DNA of 62,777 nt. Source: Nonomuraea ceibae. GTDB taxonomy: Bacteria > Actinomycetota > Actinomycetes > Streptosporangiales > Streptosporangiaceae. Position numbers and translations under genes: made by a program. This document shows positions 1-8,276 of the stretch, piece after piece. The notes below the pieces were generated by a model. It was not told the DNA's origin, did not search any database, and saw nothing but the letters and a program-made list of their open reading frames with translations. The stretch is from the NCBI RefSeq assembly GCF_019396325.1, contig NZ_JAHKRO010000052.1:1-62777 (forward strand). The letters run 5' to 3'. The number at the start of each line of letters is the position of its first letter. Position 1 is the stretch's first letter.

Positions 1-371
1 TGCTCGACGCGCTCGGTCAGCAGCCGCATCCGCCGCACGGTGAACCGGCCCACCAGCGGCTTGCGGTAGCGGCTGTGCCTCGGCTCGTCCATCAGCAGGA
101 ACTCGCCGGGCGGCGCGGGCGGCACCTCGATGTCGCCGTAGTCGATCGTCGGGTGGTGCCTCATGAGCTCCTTGCGGGAGCTGAAGCGCGGGTCGGCCAG
201 GATAGAGCGGGCCAGGTCGTAGCCGGTGACCAGCAGGCCCTGGTGCCCGTCGGCGAAGGGCAGGCGGCTGATCGGGCTCCGCTCGCGCGCCTCGACGAGC
301 TCCTGGGGCGGGTCGAAGGGGCAGCCGGGCAGGCGCTCGGTCGGCAGCGCCGGCAGGGCGTGTTCGGTCAT
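1..371 (-). CDS. Cytochrome P450, N-terminal part (runs off the window)
   Basis: The 123 visible residues match the N-terminal third of an actinomycete class I P450 of the CYP105/107 style: an FDPP segment near residue 20, DGHQGLLVTG followed by a helix ending in DPRFSS, the C-helix region MDEPRHSRYRKPL and FTVRRMR. The I-helix and heme-cysteine regions lie outside the window. The ATG is preceded by a clear AAAGGAGG ribosome site. It lies 11 bases downstream of the ABC permease stop on the same strand, so it is probably the last gene of the DrrAB operon. It closely resembles the complete P450 at 33659-34861 (FDPP, DGHQG, VTG, RFSS, FTVRRMR shared). The substrate is unknown. Confidence 0.9.
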   Translation of the reverse strand, partial: MTEHALPALPTERLPGCPFDPPQELVEARERSPISRLPFADGHQGLLVTGYDLARSILADPRFSSRKELMRHHPTIDYGDIEVPPAPPGEFLLMDEPRHSRYRKPLVGRFTVRRMRLLTERVE

Positions 372-382
372 GATGCCTCCTT

Positions 383-1144
383 TCAGGAGATCTTGCGGCG
401 GTAGGTGTTCATGGCGAAGCCGTAGGCGACGACGAGGATGCCGGCGCACCAGGCCAGGGCGACCCACAGGTCGGTGCCGACCGGCTGGCCGGCGAACAGG
501 GCGCGGACGGCGTTGACGACGGAGGTGACCGGCTGGTTCTCGGCGAACCATCGCACCGGTCCCGGCATGGTGTCGGTGGGCACGAACGCCGAGCTGAGGA
601 ACGGCAGGAAGATCAGCGGGTAGGAGAACGCGCTCGCGCCCTCCATCGTCCTGGCCGACAGGCCCGGGATGACGGCGATCCAGGTCAGCGCCAGCGTGAA
701 CAGGACCAGGATCCCGGCCACCGACAGCCACGCCAGGACTCCCGCCCCCGAGCGGAAGCCCATCAGCAGGGCCACCAGCATCACGACCGCGAGCGAGATC
801 AGGTTGGCGACCAGCGAGGTCAGCACGTGCGCCCACAGCACCGACGAGCGCGCGGTGGGCATCGACTGGAAGCGTTCGAAGATGCCGCCCTGCATGTCCA
901 TGAACAGCCGGTAGGCGGTGTAGGCGATGCCCGAGGCGACGGTGATGAGCAGGATGCCGGGCAGCATGTAGTTCACGTACGAGCCCGAGCCTGTCCTGAT
1001 CGCGCCGCCGAACACGTACACGAACATCAGCATCATCGCGATCGGCATGATCGCGGTCGTGATGATGGTGTCGGGGCTGCGCGCGATGTGGCGCAGGGAG
1101 CGTCCCAGCAGGACGGCGGTGTCGCCGAAGAAGTGCTTGCTCAT
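383..1144 (-). CDS. ABC-2 type transporter permease, DrrB-like
   Basis: Integral membrane subunit of a DrrAB-type exporter, 253 aa. The protein opens with a short cytoplasmic tail (SKHFFGDTAVLLGRSLRH) and then shows about six hydrophobic segments with the usual DrrB spacing. A conserved GIAYTAYRLFMDMQGGIFERF stretch lies between membrane segments two and three. The ATG at 1144 follows an AAGGGGA ribosome site and lies 11 bases after the stop of the ATPase gene, so the two are cotranscribed. Members of this family export drugs or secondary metabolites; the adjacent P450 suggests a small metabolite, but the cargo cannot be read from sequence. Confidence 0.9.
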   Translation of the reverse strand: MSKHFFGDTAVLLGRSLRHIARSPDTIITTAIMPIAMMLMFVYVFGGAIRTGSGSYVNYMLPGILLITVASGIAYTAYRLFMDMQGGIFERFQSMPTARSSVLWAHVLTSLVANLISLAVVMLVALLMGFRSGAGVLAWLSVAGILVLFTLALTWIAVIPGLSARTMEGASAFSYPLIFLPFLSSAFVPTDTMPGPVRWFAENQPVTSVVNAVRALFAGQPVGTDLWVALAWCAGILVVAYGFAMNTYRRKIS

Positions 1145-1155
1145 GGTCGTCCCCT

Positions 1156-1920
1156 TCAGGCTTTCGTGCCGACGAGGCTGAGGAAGACGTCCTCCAGGGT
1201 CGGCTGCTTCTCGACGTACTCGACCTTGGCGGGCGGGAGCAGCCGCTTGAGCTCCTCCAGGGTGCCGTTGACCAGGATGCGGCCTTCGTGCAGGATCGCG
1301 ATCCGGTCGGCGAGTTGTTCGGCTTCGTCCAGGTACTGGGTGGTGAGCAGCACCGTGGTGCCGCCCGCGGCGAGCTCCCTGACGGCCTGCCACACCTCGA
1401 TCCGCGCCTGCGGGTCGAGGCCGGTCGTCGGCTCGTCGAGGAAGATGACCGGCGGGTGGCCGATCAGGCTCATCGCGATGTCCAGGCGGCGGCGCATGCC
1501 GCCGGAGTAGGTGGCGACCCTGCGCGCGCCGGCGTCGGTCAGCGAGAACCGGGCGAGCAGGTCGTCGGCGATCCCGCCCGGGTCCTTGAGGTGGCGCAGG
1601 CGGGCGACCAGCACGAGGTTCTCCCGCCCGGTGAGGATCTCGTCGACCGCGGCGAACTGCCCGGTGAGGCTGATCGACTCGCGGACGTCCGGCGCCTGCG
1701 TGGCGACGTCGAAGCCGTTGACGCGGGCCGTCCCGGCGTCGGCCTTGAGCAGCGTGGACAGGATCTTCACGGCGGTGGTCTTGCCCGCCCCGTTGGAGCC
1801 GAGCAGGGCGAAGATGCTGCCCCGCGCCACGGTGAAGTCCACGCCGCGCAGCACGTGCAGATCCTTGTACGACTTCTCCAGGCCCTGCACCTGGATCGCC
1901 TGAGTTTCCTGGGTCGTCAT
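1156..1920 (-). CDS. ABC transporter ATP-binding protein, DrrA-like
   Basis: ATPase of the DrrAB-type exporter, 254 aa. All motifs are present: Walker A GSNGAGKTT, the signature YSGGMRRRLD, Walker B VIFLDEPTTGLDP, and TTQYLDEAEQLADRI after it. The C-terminal tail with PTLEDVFLSL is characteristic of the DrrA/daunorubicin-resistance group. The start chosen is the ATG at 1920 (MTTQETQ), because its ATGA overlaps the stop of the upstream DUF1048 remnant. A longer in-frame start at 2067 would add 49 residues with no similarity to the family. It is coupled with the permease downstream. Confidence 0.92.
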   Translation of the reverse strand: MTTQETQAIQVQGLEKSYKDLHVLRGVDFTVARGSIFALLGSNGAGKTTAVKILSTLLKADAGTARVNGFDVATQAPDVRESISLTGQFAAVDEILTGRENLVLVARLRHLKDPGGIADDLLARFSLTDAGARRVATYSGGMRRRLDIAMSLIGHPPVIFLDEPTTGLDPQARIEVWQAVRELAAGGTTVLLTTQYLDEAEQLADRIAILHEGRILVNGTLEELKRLLPPAKVEYVEKQPTLEDVFLSLVGTKA

Positions 1921-2067
1921 CGCGGGGTCCTGTCCTCCTGGGCGGCGCGCTCGCCGGCGCTGGTGAAGCGGGCACGCTCGCGGGCCCTGTACTGCCGGTA
2001 GCGCTTCTTGTCCTCCAGTGACCCGGTGACGATCTCCAGGTACCGGAGGGCGCGGCTCGTCGGCCAT
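1917..2067 (-). pseudogene. Decayed DUF1048-type small gene upstream of drrA
   Basis: One reading frame codes YLEIVTGSLEDKKRYRQYRAR and then directly ERARFTSAGERAAQEDR, ending in a TGA that overlaps the drrA ATG. The first block looks like the N-terminus and the second like the C-terminus of the roughly 110-residue DUF1048 proteins that usually sit between a PadR regulator and a DrrAB pair. About 70 middle residues are missing. The only ATG with a good ribosome site (AAGGAGG before 2067) is in a frame one base off, so a frameshift must also be assumed after codon six. The PadR gene expected upstream is absent. The family match is from memory of the motif, not a search. Confidence 0.6.
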
Positions 2068-2111
2068 GTCCGCCTGCCTCCTTCGTGAAGCCGTTGCCGA
2101 CGACTACTCGG

Positions 2112-2152
2112 TGACGCTGACTACCGGTACAAAGTAACACTGACTACCGCTA
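2112..2152. promoter_or_regulatory. Direct repeat in the divergent promoter, probable regulator site
   Basis: Two 18-base copies, TGACGCTGACTACCGGTA (2112-2129) and TAACACTGACTACCGCTA (2135-2152), match at 15 of 18 positions and are 23 bases apart. They lie between the DrrAB operon and the divergent serine hydrolase gene in the most A/T-rich stretch nearby. They could bind the PadR-type repressor that normally accompanies such operons, although no PadR gene remains here. Confidence 0.45.
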
Positions 2153-2250
2153 TCTAGCAACACCGAGTAGCTGGCAAAGCAGGAGTGGCATTTGGGGTGA
2201 TTGATACGCTTGACGGCCACATAACCGAACAGATGGGGGTGTCTCGCCTG

Positions 2251-3627
2251 ATGCTCGAGTCGCTCGGTGACCACTGCGCCCACGTCCTCACGACCACCCC
2301 GTCCGCCTCGGTGTCCGTCGCCGTCGCCCGGGACGGCGCGCCGGTCCACGCCGAGGCGTTCGGCATGGCGGACCTGGAGGAAGGGCGGCCCGCCACCGCC
2401 GACACCGCCTACCTGCTCGCCTCCATCACCAAGCCGATGATGGCCACCGCCGTGTGCCTGGCCGCGGAGGAAGGGCTGCTCGGCCTCGACGACCCGGTGG
2501 AGAAGCACCTGGACGGACTCCGGCTCACCCGGCCCCGGGATCACGGCGAGCCGACCGTGCGCGAGGTGCTCCAGCACCGGGCCGGGCTCGGCAGCCACTA
2601 CGACTTCGCCTACGCGCCCGCCCCGAGCGTGACGGCGCGGCAGGCCGTCGAGCGCTACGGCACGCTGTACCGCGAGCCGGGCTCCGGCTTCGAGTACTCC
2701 AACCTCGGCTACGGCGTCCTGGACCTCGTCCTGCGGTCGGTCACCGGCCAGGATCCCGCCGGCTTCGTCAGCGATCGCGTCTTCACCCCCCTGGGGCTGC
2801 GGAGCTGCCACATCGGCCCGGAGTACCGGGGCCCCGCCCAGGAGGCGGCGCGGCACACCGCCGACGGCGGCCGCTACCCGGTCTGCGACACCAGCCACCG
2901 GGGCGCCACGCTGGCCTGGGCGACCGCCACCGACCTGGCGATGTTCGGGCTGTCCTGCGCGGACGCGCCCGGCGTGCTGGGCCGGGACTCGCGGGCGGCC
3001 ATGCTGGACGCCCTGCCGATCCGCCCCGGGCTGGGATACGGGCTGGGCTGGTTCGTCTCGCGCCAGGGCGCGCACACCGTCGTGAGCCACAGCGGAAGCA
3101 TGGGCGGCGTCGCCACGATGCTCGTGGTGGTGCCCGAACTGCGGCTGGCCGCCTGCGTGCTCGCCAACCGCACCGGCGCGGCCGTGCGCGAATCGGTGCT
3201 CGTCCATCTCATGGGCGAACTGGTGCCCGGATTCACCCGGGCATCGCTGCCGCCGCCCGCTGACGCCCCGGCCCGCGAGATGACGGTCCCCGCGGGCGTC
3301 TGGGAAGGGCGTATCGACACCTACGAGGGCGGCGTCCCGCTCGTCCTGCGCGTGCGGGACGGGCAGGCGGAGGTGTCGCTGGACGGCGGCGAGCCGGTGG
3401 CGGGCGAGCTGGCCACCGCCACCCCGGAGTGGGACCTGCGCGCCCTGTTCGCGGTGCAGCTCCCCACGGCGGACGCGCGGGCCGACTCGCCGCTGCTCAA
3501 CCTGGACCTCAACGAGCGGGACGGCGTGCTGACCGGCGCCGCCCGGGCGCTGAAGGACGGCGAGCAGGGCGGCCTGCTCGGCAACTTCCTCAGCCACTGG
3601 TGCGAACTGCGTCTCACCGACAGCTAG
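2251..3627 (+). CDS. Serine hydrolase, beta-lactamase/PBP class C fold
   Basis: S12-type serine hydrolase of 458 aa. The nucleophile motif SITK is at residues 58-61, the second motif YSN at 149-151, and the third is HSG in VVSHSGSMGG near residue 290. The C-terminal 150 residues form a lipocalin-like extra domain often seen in this family (esterases, D-aminopeptidases). No signal peptide is visible. The start is uncertain: GTG 2185 has an AGGA directly abutting it, ATG 2233 has no ribosome site, and ATG 2251 has a GGGGGTG about 10 bases upstream and gives a normal family N-terminus. It is divergent from DrrAB. The substrate is unknown. Confidence 0.85.
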   Translation: MLESLGDHCAHVLTTTPSASVSVAVARDGAPVHAEAFGMADLEEGRPATADTAYLLASITKPMMATAVCLAAEEGLLGLDDPVEKHLDGLRLTRPRDHGEPTVREVLQHRAGLGSHYDFAYAPAPSVTARQAVERYGTLYREPGSGFEYSNLGYGVLDLVLRSVTGQDPAGFVSDRVFTPLGLRSCHIGPEYRGPAQEAARHTADGGRYPVCDTSHRGATLAWATATDLAMFGLSCADAPGVLGRDSRAAMLDALPIRPGLGYGLGWFVSRQGAHTVVSHSGSMGGVATMLVVVPELRLAACVLANRTGAAVRESVLVHLMGELVPGFTRASLPPPADAPAREMTVPAGVWEGRIDTYEGGVPLVLRVRDGQAEVSLDGGEPVAGELATATPEWDLRALFAVQLPTADARADSPLLNLDLNERDGVLTGAARALKDGEQGGLLGNFLSHWCELRLTDS

Positions 3628-3662
3628 AAACCGGGCCGCACCCGAACCTCGGCACCTCTATG

Positions 3663-3680
3663 ACTACACACGTGTGTAGT
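3663..3680. promoter_or_regulatory. Perfect 18-bp palindrome, TetR operator
   Basis: ACTACACACGTGTGTAGT is a perfect palindrome, followed at once by the -10-like TATACG stretch and located 51 bases before the TetR start. Position and symmetry are those of an autoregulatory TetR operator. Confidence 0.75.
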
Positions 3681-3730
3681 ATACGATCCAGCCGTGTAGC
3701 CAGATGCGCGACGGAGTAGGAGGCTTGGTC

Positions 3731-4375
3731 ATGGCGAGGGTGGAAGCGGACCCGGAGGACCTGACCGCGCGTGCCCGCATCCGCGACGCCGCGCTGCGGC
3801 AGTTCGGCGAGCTCGGTTTCGAACGGGCGACCATCCGCGGGATCGCCGAGGCGGCGGGCGTGTCCTCAGGGCTGGTACGCCACCACTTCGGCTCCAAGGA
3901 GGCGCTGCGTGAGGAGTGCGAGCAGTTCCTCATCAAGTCGCTGCGCCGGCTCAACGACGAGACCCGCGCCGACCCGACGCCCCGGCAGGCGAACCCGGTC
4001 GCCGCCGCCCAGCGGATGTTCGGCGCGTACCAGCCCTACCTCGCCCGCGCCCTGGCCGAAGGGCGCGCCGCGGCCGTGTTCGACGAGATGGTGCGGATGG
4101 CCGAGGAATGGCTGGAGGAGGCCGACAAGGCCCGCCCCGACCCGCCCTTCGCCAGCCGGAAGGCCCGCGCCACCGTCGGCACCGCCATGAGCCTGGCCGT
4201 CCCCGTGCTGCACCAGCACATCTCCCGGGGGCTCGGAGTCGACCTCCACGGGCCCGAGGGCTCGCACCTGCTCGCCCTGGTCCTGCTCGACCTCTACTCC
4301 CACCCCCACCTCACCCCGGAGGCGGCGGCGTCGCTGCGCGACGCCCTCGAAAAGCTCCGGGACCCCTCACCCTGA
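3731..4375 (+). CDS. TetR-family regulator of the adjoining ABC exporter
   Basis: Repressor of 214 aa. The N-terminal helix-turn-helix spans residues 12-60: RIRDAALRQFGELGFERATI, then GIAEAAGVSSGLVRHHFGSKEAL. The C-terminal ligand domain is divergent, as usual. ATG 3731 has AGGAGG eight bases upstream; an in-frame ATG at 3704 lacks one. The gene sits 92 bases before an ABC exporter on the same strand and downstream of a perfect palindrome at 3663-3680, so it probably represses itself and the exporter until a toxic ligand binds. Confidence 0.92.
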   Translation: MARVEADPEDLTARARIRDAALRQFGELGFERATIRGIAEAAGVSSGLVRHHFGSKEALREECEQFLIKSLRRLNDETRADPTPRQANPVAAAQRMFGAYQPYLARALAEGRAAAVFDEMVRMAEEWLEEADKARPDPPFASRKARATVGTAMSLAVPVLHQHISRGLGVDLHGPEGSHLLALVLLDLYSHPHLTPEAAASLRDALEKLRDPSP

Positions 4376-4467
4376 CGCGCGCGTACCCCATAGGACCGCG
4401 CCGCAGGGCGTGGCGATCGCGCCCCGATCGGACCACCCCTCCTGATCGACACCACCGGAGCACACCC

Positions 4468-5397
4468 ATGACCCCTGCCATCGAAACCTCCGGGCTCGTC
4501 AAGACCTTCGGGCCGGTACGCGCCCTCGACGGACTTGACCTCTCCGTCGGCAGCGGCGAGATCCACGGCTTCCTCGGCCCCAACGGGGCGGGCAAGTCCA
4601 CCACCATCCGCATCCTGCTGGGCCTCATGCGAGCCACAGCCGGGCGCGCCACGCTCCTGGGCGGCGACCCCTGGAGCGACGCCACCGCGCTGCACCGGCG
4701 GCTGGCGTACGTGCCCGGCGACGTGGAGCTGTGGCCCAACCTCACCGGCGGCGAGGCCATCGACCTGCTCGGCCGGCTGCGCGGCGGCATCGACGCCGGG
4801 CGGCGCGACGAGCTGATCGCGGCCTTCCAGCTCAACCCCACGAAGAAGGGCCGCACCTACTCCAAGGGCAACCGGCAGAAGGTCGCCCTCGTGGCCGCCT
4901 TCGCCTCCGACGTGGAGCTGCTGATCCTGGACGAGCCGACCTCCGGGCTGGACCCGCTCATGGAGGCGGTCTTCCAGGAGATCGTCGCCGGCCTGAAGGA
5001 CGCCGGGCGGACCGTGCTGCTGTCCAGCCACATCCTCGCCCAGGTCGAGAAGCTGGCCGACCGGGTCAGCATCATCAGGCAGGGCCGGATCGTCCAGGCC
5101 GGCACCCTGGCCGAGCTGCGGCACCTGACCCGCACCATCGTGGAGGCCGAGACCGCCGCCCCCGTCACCGGCCTGCCCGCCCTGCCCGGCGTGCACGACG
5201 CGACGGCCTCCGGCGCGCGGGTGCGCTTCAGCGTGGACGCCGAACACCTCGACGCCGCCGTCAAGCACCTGGGCGCGTTCGGCATCCGGGCGCTGACCAG
5301 CCACCCGCCGACGCTTGAGGAGCTCATGCTCCGCCATTACGGCAACGAGCGTCACTACGGCAACGAGGGTCACTACGGCGACGGGGCGGCGGCATGA
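4468..5397 (+). CDS. ABC transporter ATP-binding protein
   Basis: ATPase of 309 aa for the two-component exporter with the next gene. Walker A is GPNGAGKST, the signature region is unusual (TYSKGNRQKVALVAAF, with SKGN in place of SGG), and Walker B is LLILDEPTSGLDP. The signature variant YSKGNRQK is typical of ATPases paired with very large permeases of the antibiotic-export type. The C-terminus ends in three tandem six-residue units of the form HYGNE-R/G (5335-5388). The ATG at 4468 follows GGAG, and the stop overlaps the permease start by ATGA. Confidence 0.9.
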   Translation: MTPAIETSGLVKTFGPVRALDGLDLSVGSGEIHGFLGPNGAGKSTTIRILLGLMRATAGRATLLGGDPWSDATALHRRLAYVPGDVELWPNLTGGEAIDLLGRLRGGIDAGRRDELIAAFQLNPTKKGRTYSKGNRQKVALVAAFASDVELLILDEPTSGLDPLMEAVFQEIVAGLKDAGRTVLLSSHILAQVEKLADRVSIIRQGRIVQAGTLAELRHLTRTIVEAETAAPVTGLPALPGVHDATASGARVRFSVDAEHLDAAVKHLGAFGIRALTSHPPTLEELMLRHYGNERHYGNEGHYGDGAAA

Positions 5398-6986
5398 GCG
5401 CGACCATGACCCGGGGCGGCGCGCTGACCGGCACCGGCATCCTGCTGGGGCTGGCCCTGCGCCGCGACCGGATCAAGCTGCCGGCCTGGACGCTGATCAT
5501 CGCCCTGTTCGTGCCCTACTTCGCCACCGTGGCGGCCAGGACCAACCCGACCCCCGAGGCGCTGCGCCGCACGATGGACATGATGGACGTGCCCATGCTG
5601 CGGCTGTTCACCGGTCCCTCGTACGGCACGGGCGACCTCACGGTCCAGCGCTACCTGATCGCGGTCTACTTCGTGGAGTTCCTGCTGGGCGCCGCGCTGA
5701 TGAACATCCTGCTCATCGCCCGCCACACCCGCGCCGAGGAGCAGAGCGGCCGGGCCGAGCTGATCCGGGCCGCCGTCGTCGGACGGCACGCCCCGCTCAC
5801 GGCCGCCCTGCTCCTCAGCGTCATCACCACCGCCGTGCTGGCCGGGCTCATGACCGTCACGGCGATCGGCGCGGGGCTGCCCGCCGGCAGCGCGCTGCTG
5901 TTCGCCGTGGCCACGGCGGCGACGGGGCTCGTCTTCGCCGGGGTGACCGCGGTGAGCGTGCAGCTGACCGAGCACGCGCGGGCCGCGGCCGGCATCGCGG
6001 GCGGGGTGCTGGGCGTCGTATGGGTGATCCGGGGAGCGGGAGCCGTCCAGGACACCGAGGGCGGCGGGCTGACCTGGCTCTCCCCGCTGGGGTGGTCGCA
6101 GCTCACCCGCGTGCTGGCGGACGAGCGCTGGTGGCCGCTGGGCCTGTCCGCCGCGCTGACCGCGGTCCTCGTGACGGCCGCGTACGCGCTGGCGGCCCGG
6201 CGGGACCTCGGCGCCGGAGTGGTCGCCACGCGCTCCGGCCCGGCGTCGGCGCCTGGCTGGCTGCGCTCGCCGGCGGCGCTGTCCCTGCGCCTGCAGCGCT
6301 CCTCCATCCTGTGGTGGAGCGGCTCGCTGGTCGCCGGCGGCCTGGTCTTCGGCGCGCTCGCCGGGTCGATGCGCGACGGCCTCGCCACGGACTTCCTCGA
6401 CGCCGGGCCCGACGTCCTCAGCGGCTACCTCAGCCTCATGGTGGTCGGCATGTCGTTCATCGTGGGGATCTTCGCCATCCTGGCGGTGACCAGGCTGCGG
6501 ACGGAGGAGGTGCGCGGGCGGATCGCCCCGCTGCTGACCACGCCGACCAGCCGGTGGGCCTGGCTCGGCTCGTCCCTGCTGGTGACCGCCGCCGCGGCGG
6601 TGACGCTGCTGGCCCTGTCGGGCCTGGCCCTGGGGGCCGGCGCCGCGCTGTCGCTGGGCGACGGCGGCTACGTGGGGGAGCTCACCGGCGCGGTCCTCGC
6701 CCGCGCCCCCGAGATCCTGCTGCTCCTGGCGATCACGCTGGCGCTGTACGGGTTCGCGCCCAGGGCCGTCGCCGTGGCCTGGGCGGTGCTCGCCTACGGC
6801 GGGTTCGTCCGGTTCTGGGCGACGGATCTGCCGGCGGCGCTGAAGGCCCTGTCCCTGTTCGACCACATCCCGCGGATGCCGATCGAGGGCTTCACCCCCA
6901 CCCCGCTGGTGACGCTCACCGTCCTGGCGGCCGGGGTGACCCTGCTCGGCCTGTACGGGTTCCGCCGCCGCGACCTGGACGGATAG
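5394..6986 (+). CDS. Large ABC transporter permease (antibiotic-exporter type)
   Basis: Membrane protein of 530 aa with about twelve hydrophobic segments arranged as two repeats of six. This is the layout of permeases annotated as polyketide-antibiotic or multidrug ABC exporters in actinomycetes. The first repeat begins near LALRRDRIKLPAWTLIIALF and the second near LRLQRSSILWWSGSLVAGGL, each opening with a membrane-proximal basic stretch. ATGA overlap with the ATPase gene shows translational coupling. The cargo is unknown; the adjacent TetR gene suggests inducible resistance. Confidence 0.88.
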   Translation: MSATMTRGGALTGTGILLGLALRRDRIKLPAWTLIIALFVPYFATVAARTNPTPEALRRTMDMMDVPMLRLFTGPSYGTGDLTVQRYLIAVYFVEFLLGAALMNILLIARHTRAEEQSGRAELIRAAVVGRHAPLTAALLLSVITTAVLAGLMTVTAIGAGLPAGSALLFAVATAATGLVFAGVTAVSVQLTEHARAAAGIAGGVLGVVWVIRGAGAVQDTEGGGLTWLSPLGWSQLTRVLADERWWPLGLSAALTAVLVTAAYALAARRDLGAGVVATRSGPASAPGWLRSPAALSLRLQRSSILWWSGSLVAGGLVFGALAGSMRDGLATDFLDAGPDVLSGYLSLMVVGMSFIVGIFAILAVTRLRTEEVRGRIAPLLTTPTSRWAWLGSSLLVTAAAAVTLLALSGLALGAGAALSLGDGGYVGELTGAVLARAPEILLLLAITLALYGFAPRAVAVAWAVLAYGGFVRFWATDLPAALKALSLFDHIPRMPIEGFTPTPLVTLTVLAAGVTLLGLYGFRRRDLDG

Positions 6987-6990
6987 CCGG

Positions 6991-7009
6991 GACCCTCCGG
7001 TAGGGGGTC
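6991..7009. terminator. Possible short hairpin between convergent genes
   Basis: GACCC at 6991-6995 can pair with GGGTC at 7005-7009 around a 9-base loop, in the 21-base gap between two convergent genes. No T-run follows, so this is a weak candidate for a bidirectional terminator. Confidence 0.25.
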
Positions 7010-8243
7010 AGCGGCCGTCGTAGCCGGCGAACATCGGCGGCAGCTCTTCCGGGGTGAGCGCGGTCGGGCCGAAGAGCCAGTCCACATGCCCGTAGTCGTA
7101 GGGATCGCGAGCGCGGAGCACCTCGTTGCGCCACGTCCGCTTCTCCCCGTCGTGATGCCACAGCTCGCCCCAGGCGCGGGCGGTGGTCTGCACGCGGCGG
7201 CAGTGCCGGACGCGTACGGCGTTGTAGGCGGCCAGCGCGGCGTCCCAGCCGACCCCGGCCGCGGGGACCCTCTCCGCCCGGCCGCTCGCGTGCTCGGCCA
7301 GCACCCACGCGTCCTCGATCGCCATGACGGCGCCCTGGGCCAGGTACTGCAGCGGCGGGTGCGCCGCGTCACCGGTGAGCGCTATCCGGCCGCGGACCCA
7401 GTTCGCGAGGGGGTCGCGGTCGAACATCCGCCACCAGCGGTCGCGCCACATCAGCGGCAGACCGGCGCGCACCTGCTCGCAGGCGCCGGTGAACGCCGCG
7501 TCGAGCTCGTCCGGCGTGCCCCAGTCGGCCTCTCCCGCCAGCGCCTTCGGCGACTCGAACACCGCGACCTGGTTGAACATCTCCCCGTTGCGCAGCGCGT
7601 ACTGGACGAAATGGCACCGGGGGCCGACGTGGACGACCACGTCATCGGGCTGCGTCGGCAGGTGGGCGACCTGTCCGAAGGGCACGGCGCCGCGGTAGGC
7701 GACGTACGCCGAGTTGACGGGGGCGTCGTCGCTCATGATGCGGCGCGCCACCGAGTGCAGCCCGTCGGCGGCGAGCACGACCCGGCCGAACTCCCGCCCG
7801 CCGTCGTGAACGGCGAAGGCCCCTCCTCCGGCCTGCTCGTACCCCGTCACGGTGACGTCGTTGACGAGCTCCACCCCGGCCCGCCGGCAGGCGCGCAGCA
7901 GCGCGCCGTGCAGGTCGCTGCGATGGATCACCAGGTACGGGAAGCCGTAGCGCCGCTCGACGTCCCGCAGGTCGAGCACGGTGAGGACGTCACCGTCGAG
8001 CGCGTCCCTCATGACGATGCTCCGGGGCAGCACGCCGAGGGACGTGACCTCGTCGAGCAGCCCCCAGTGGTGCAGGATGCGGGTGCAGTTGGGCGCGATC
8101 TGCAGCCCGGCGCCGACCTCGCCGAACTCGTGCGCCTGCTCCAGCAGCCGCACCCGCAGGCCCTTGCGGGTGAGCGCCAGGGCGTTGGCCAGCCCGCCGA
8201 TGCCGCCGCCCACCACCACGACGTCGTGGCCCCGTACAGACAT
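7008..8243 (-). CDS. FAD-dependent monooxygenase, 3-hydroxybenzoate 6-hydroxylase type
   Basis: Class A flavoprotein hydroxylase of 411 aa. The Rossmann motif GGGIGGLANALAL is at residues 11-23, LQIAPNCTRILHHWGLL follows, and the FAD-binding GD motif is RIALTGDAAHPPLQYLAQG. It lies downstream of maleylpyruvate isomerase and gentisate 1,2-dioxygenase, so the likely reaction is NADH-dependent para-hydroxylation of 3-hydroxybenzoate (or a related salicylate-type acid) to gentisate. The stop codon overlaps a possible hairpin shared with the convergent ABC gene. Substrate assignment rests on neighbours, not on specific residues. Confidence 0.85.
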   Translation of the reverse strand: MSVRGHDVVVVGGGIGGLANALALTRKGLRVRLLEQAHEFGEVGAGLQIAPNCTRILHHWGLLDEVTSLGVLPRSIVMRDALDGDVLTVLDLRDVERRYGFPYLVIHRSDLHGALLRACRRAGVELVNDVTVTGYEQAGGGAFAVHDGGREFGRVVLAADGLHSVARRIMSDDAPVNSAYVAYRGAVPFGQVAHLPTQPDDVVVHVGPRCHFVQYALRNGEMFNQVAVFESPKALAGEADWGTPDELDAAFTGACEQVRAGLPLMWRDRWWRMFDRDPLANWVRGRIALTGDAAHPPLQYLAQGAVMAIEDAWVLAEHASGRAERVPAAGVGWDAALAAYNAVRVRHCRRVQTTARAWGELWHHDGEKRTWRNEVLRARDPYDYGHVDWLFGPTALTPEELPPMFAGYDGR

Positions 8244-8276
8244 GACCGGTGATTGCCTTTCTCGACGCGTGCCGGA

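Noticed and set aside
1920..2067. The longer start (2067) for the DrrA-type ATPase
   Set aside because: The 49 extra residues match no family member and are better explained as the other frame of the decayed DUF1048 gene.
5373..6866. A long minus-strand frame opposite the large ABC permease
   Set aside because: Low-complexity Gln/Arg/Gly-rich translation and no ribosome site; the permease is supported by ATGA coupling and membrane segments.
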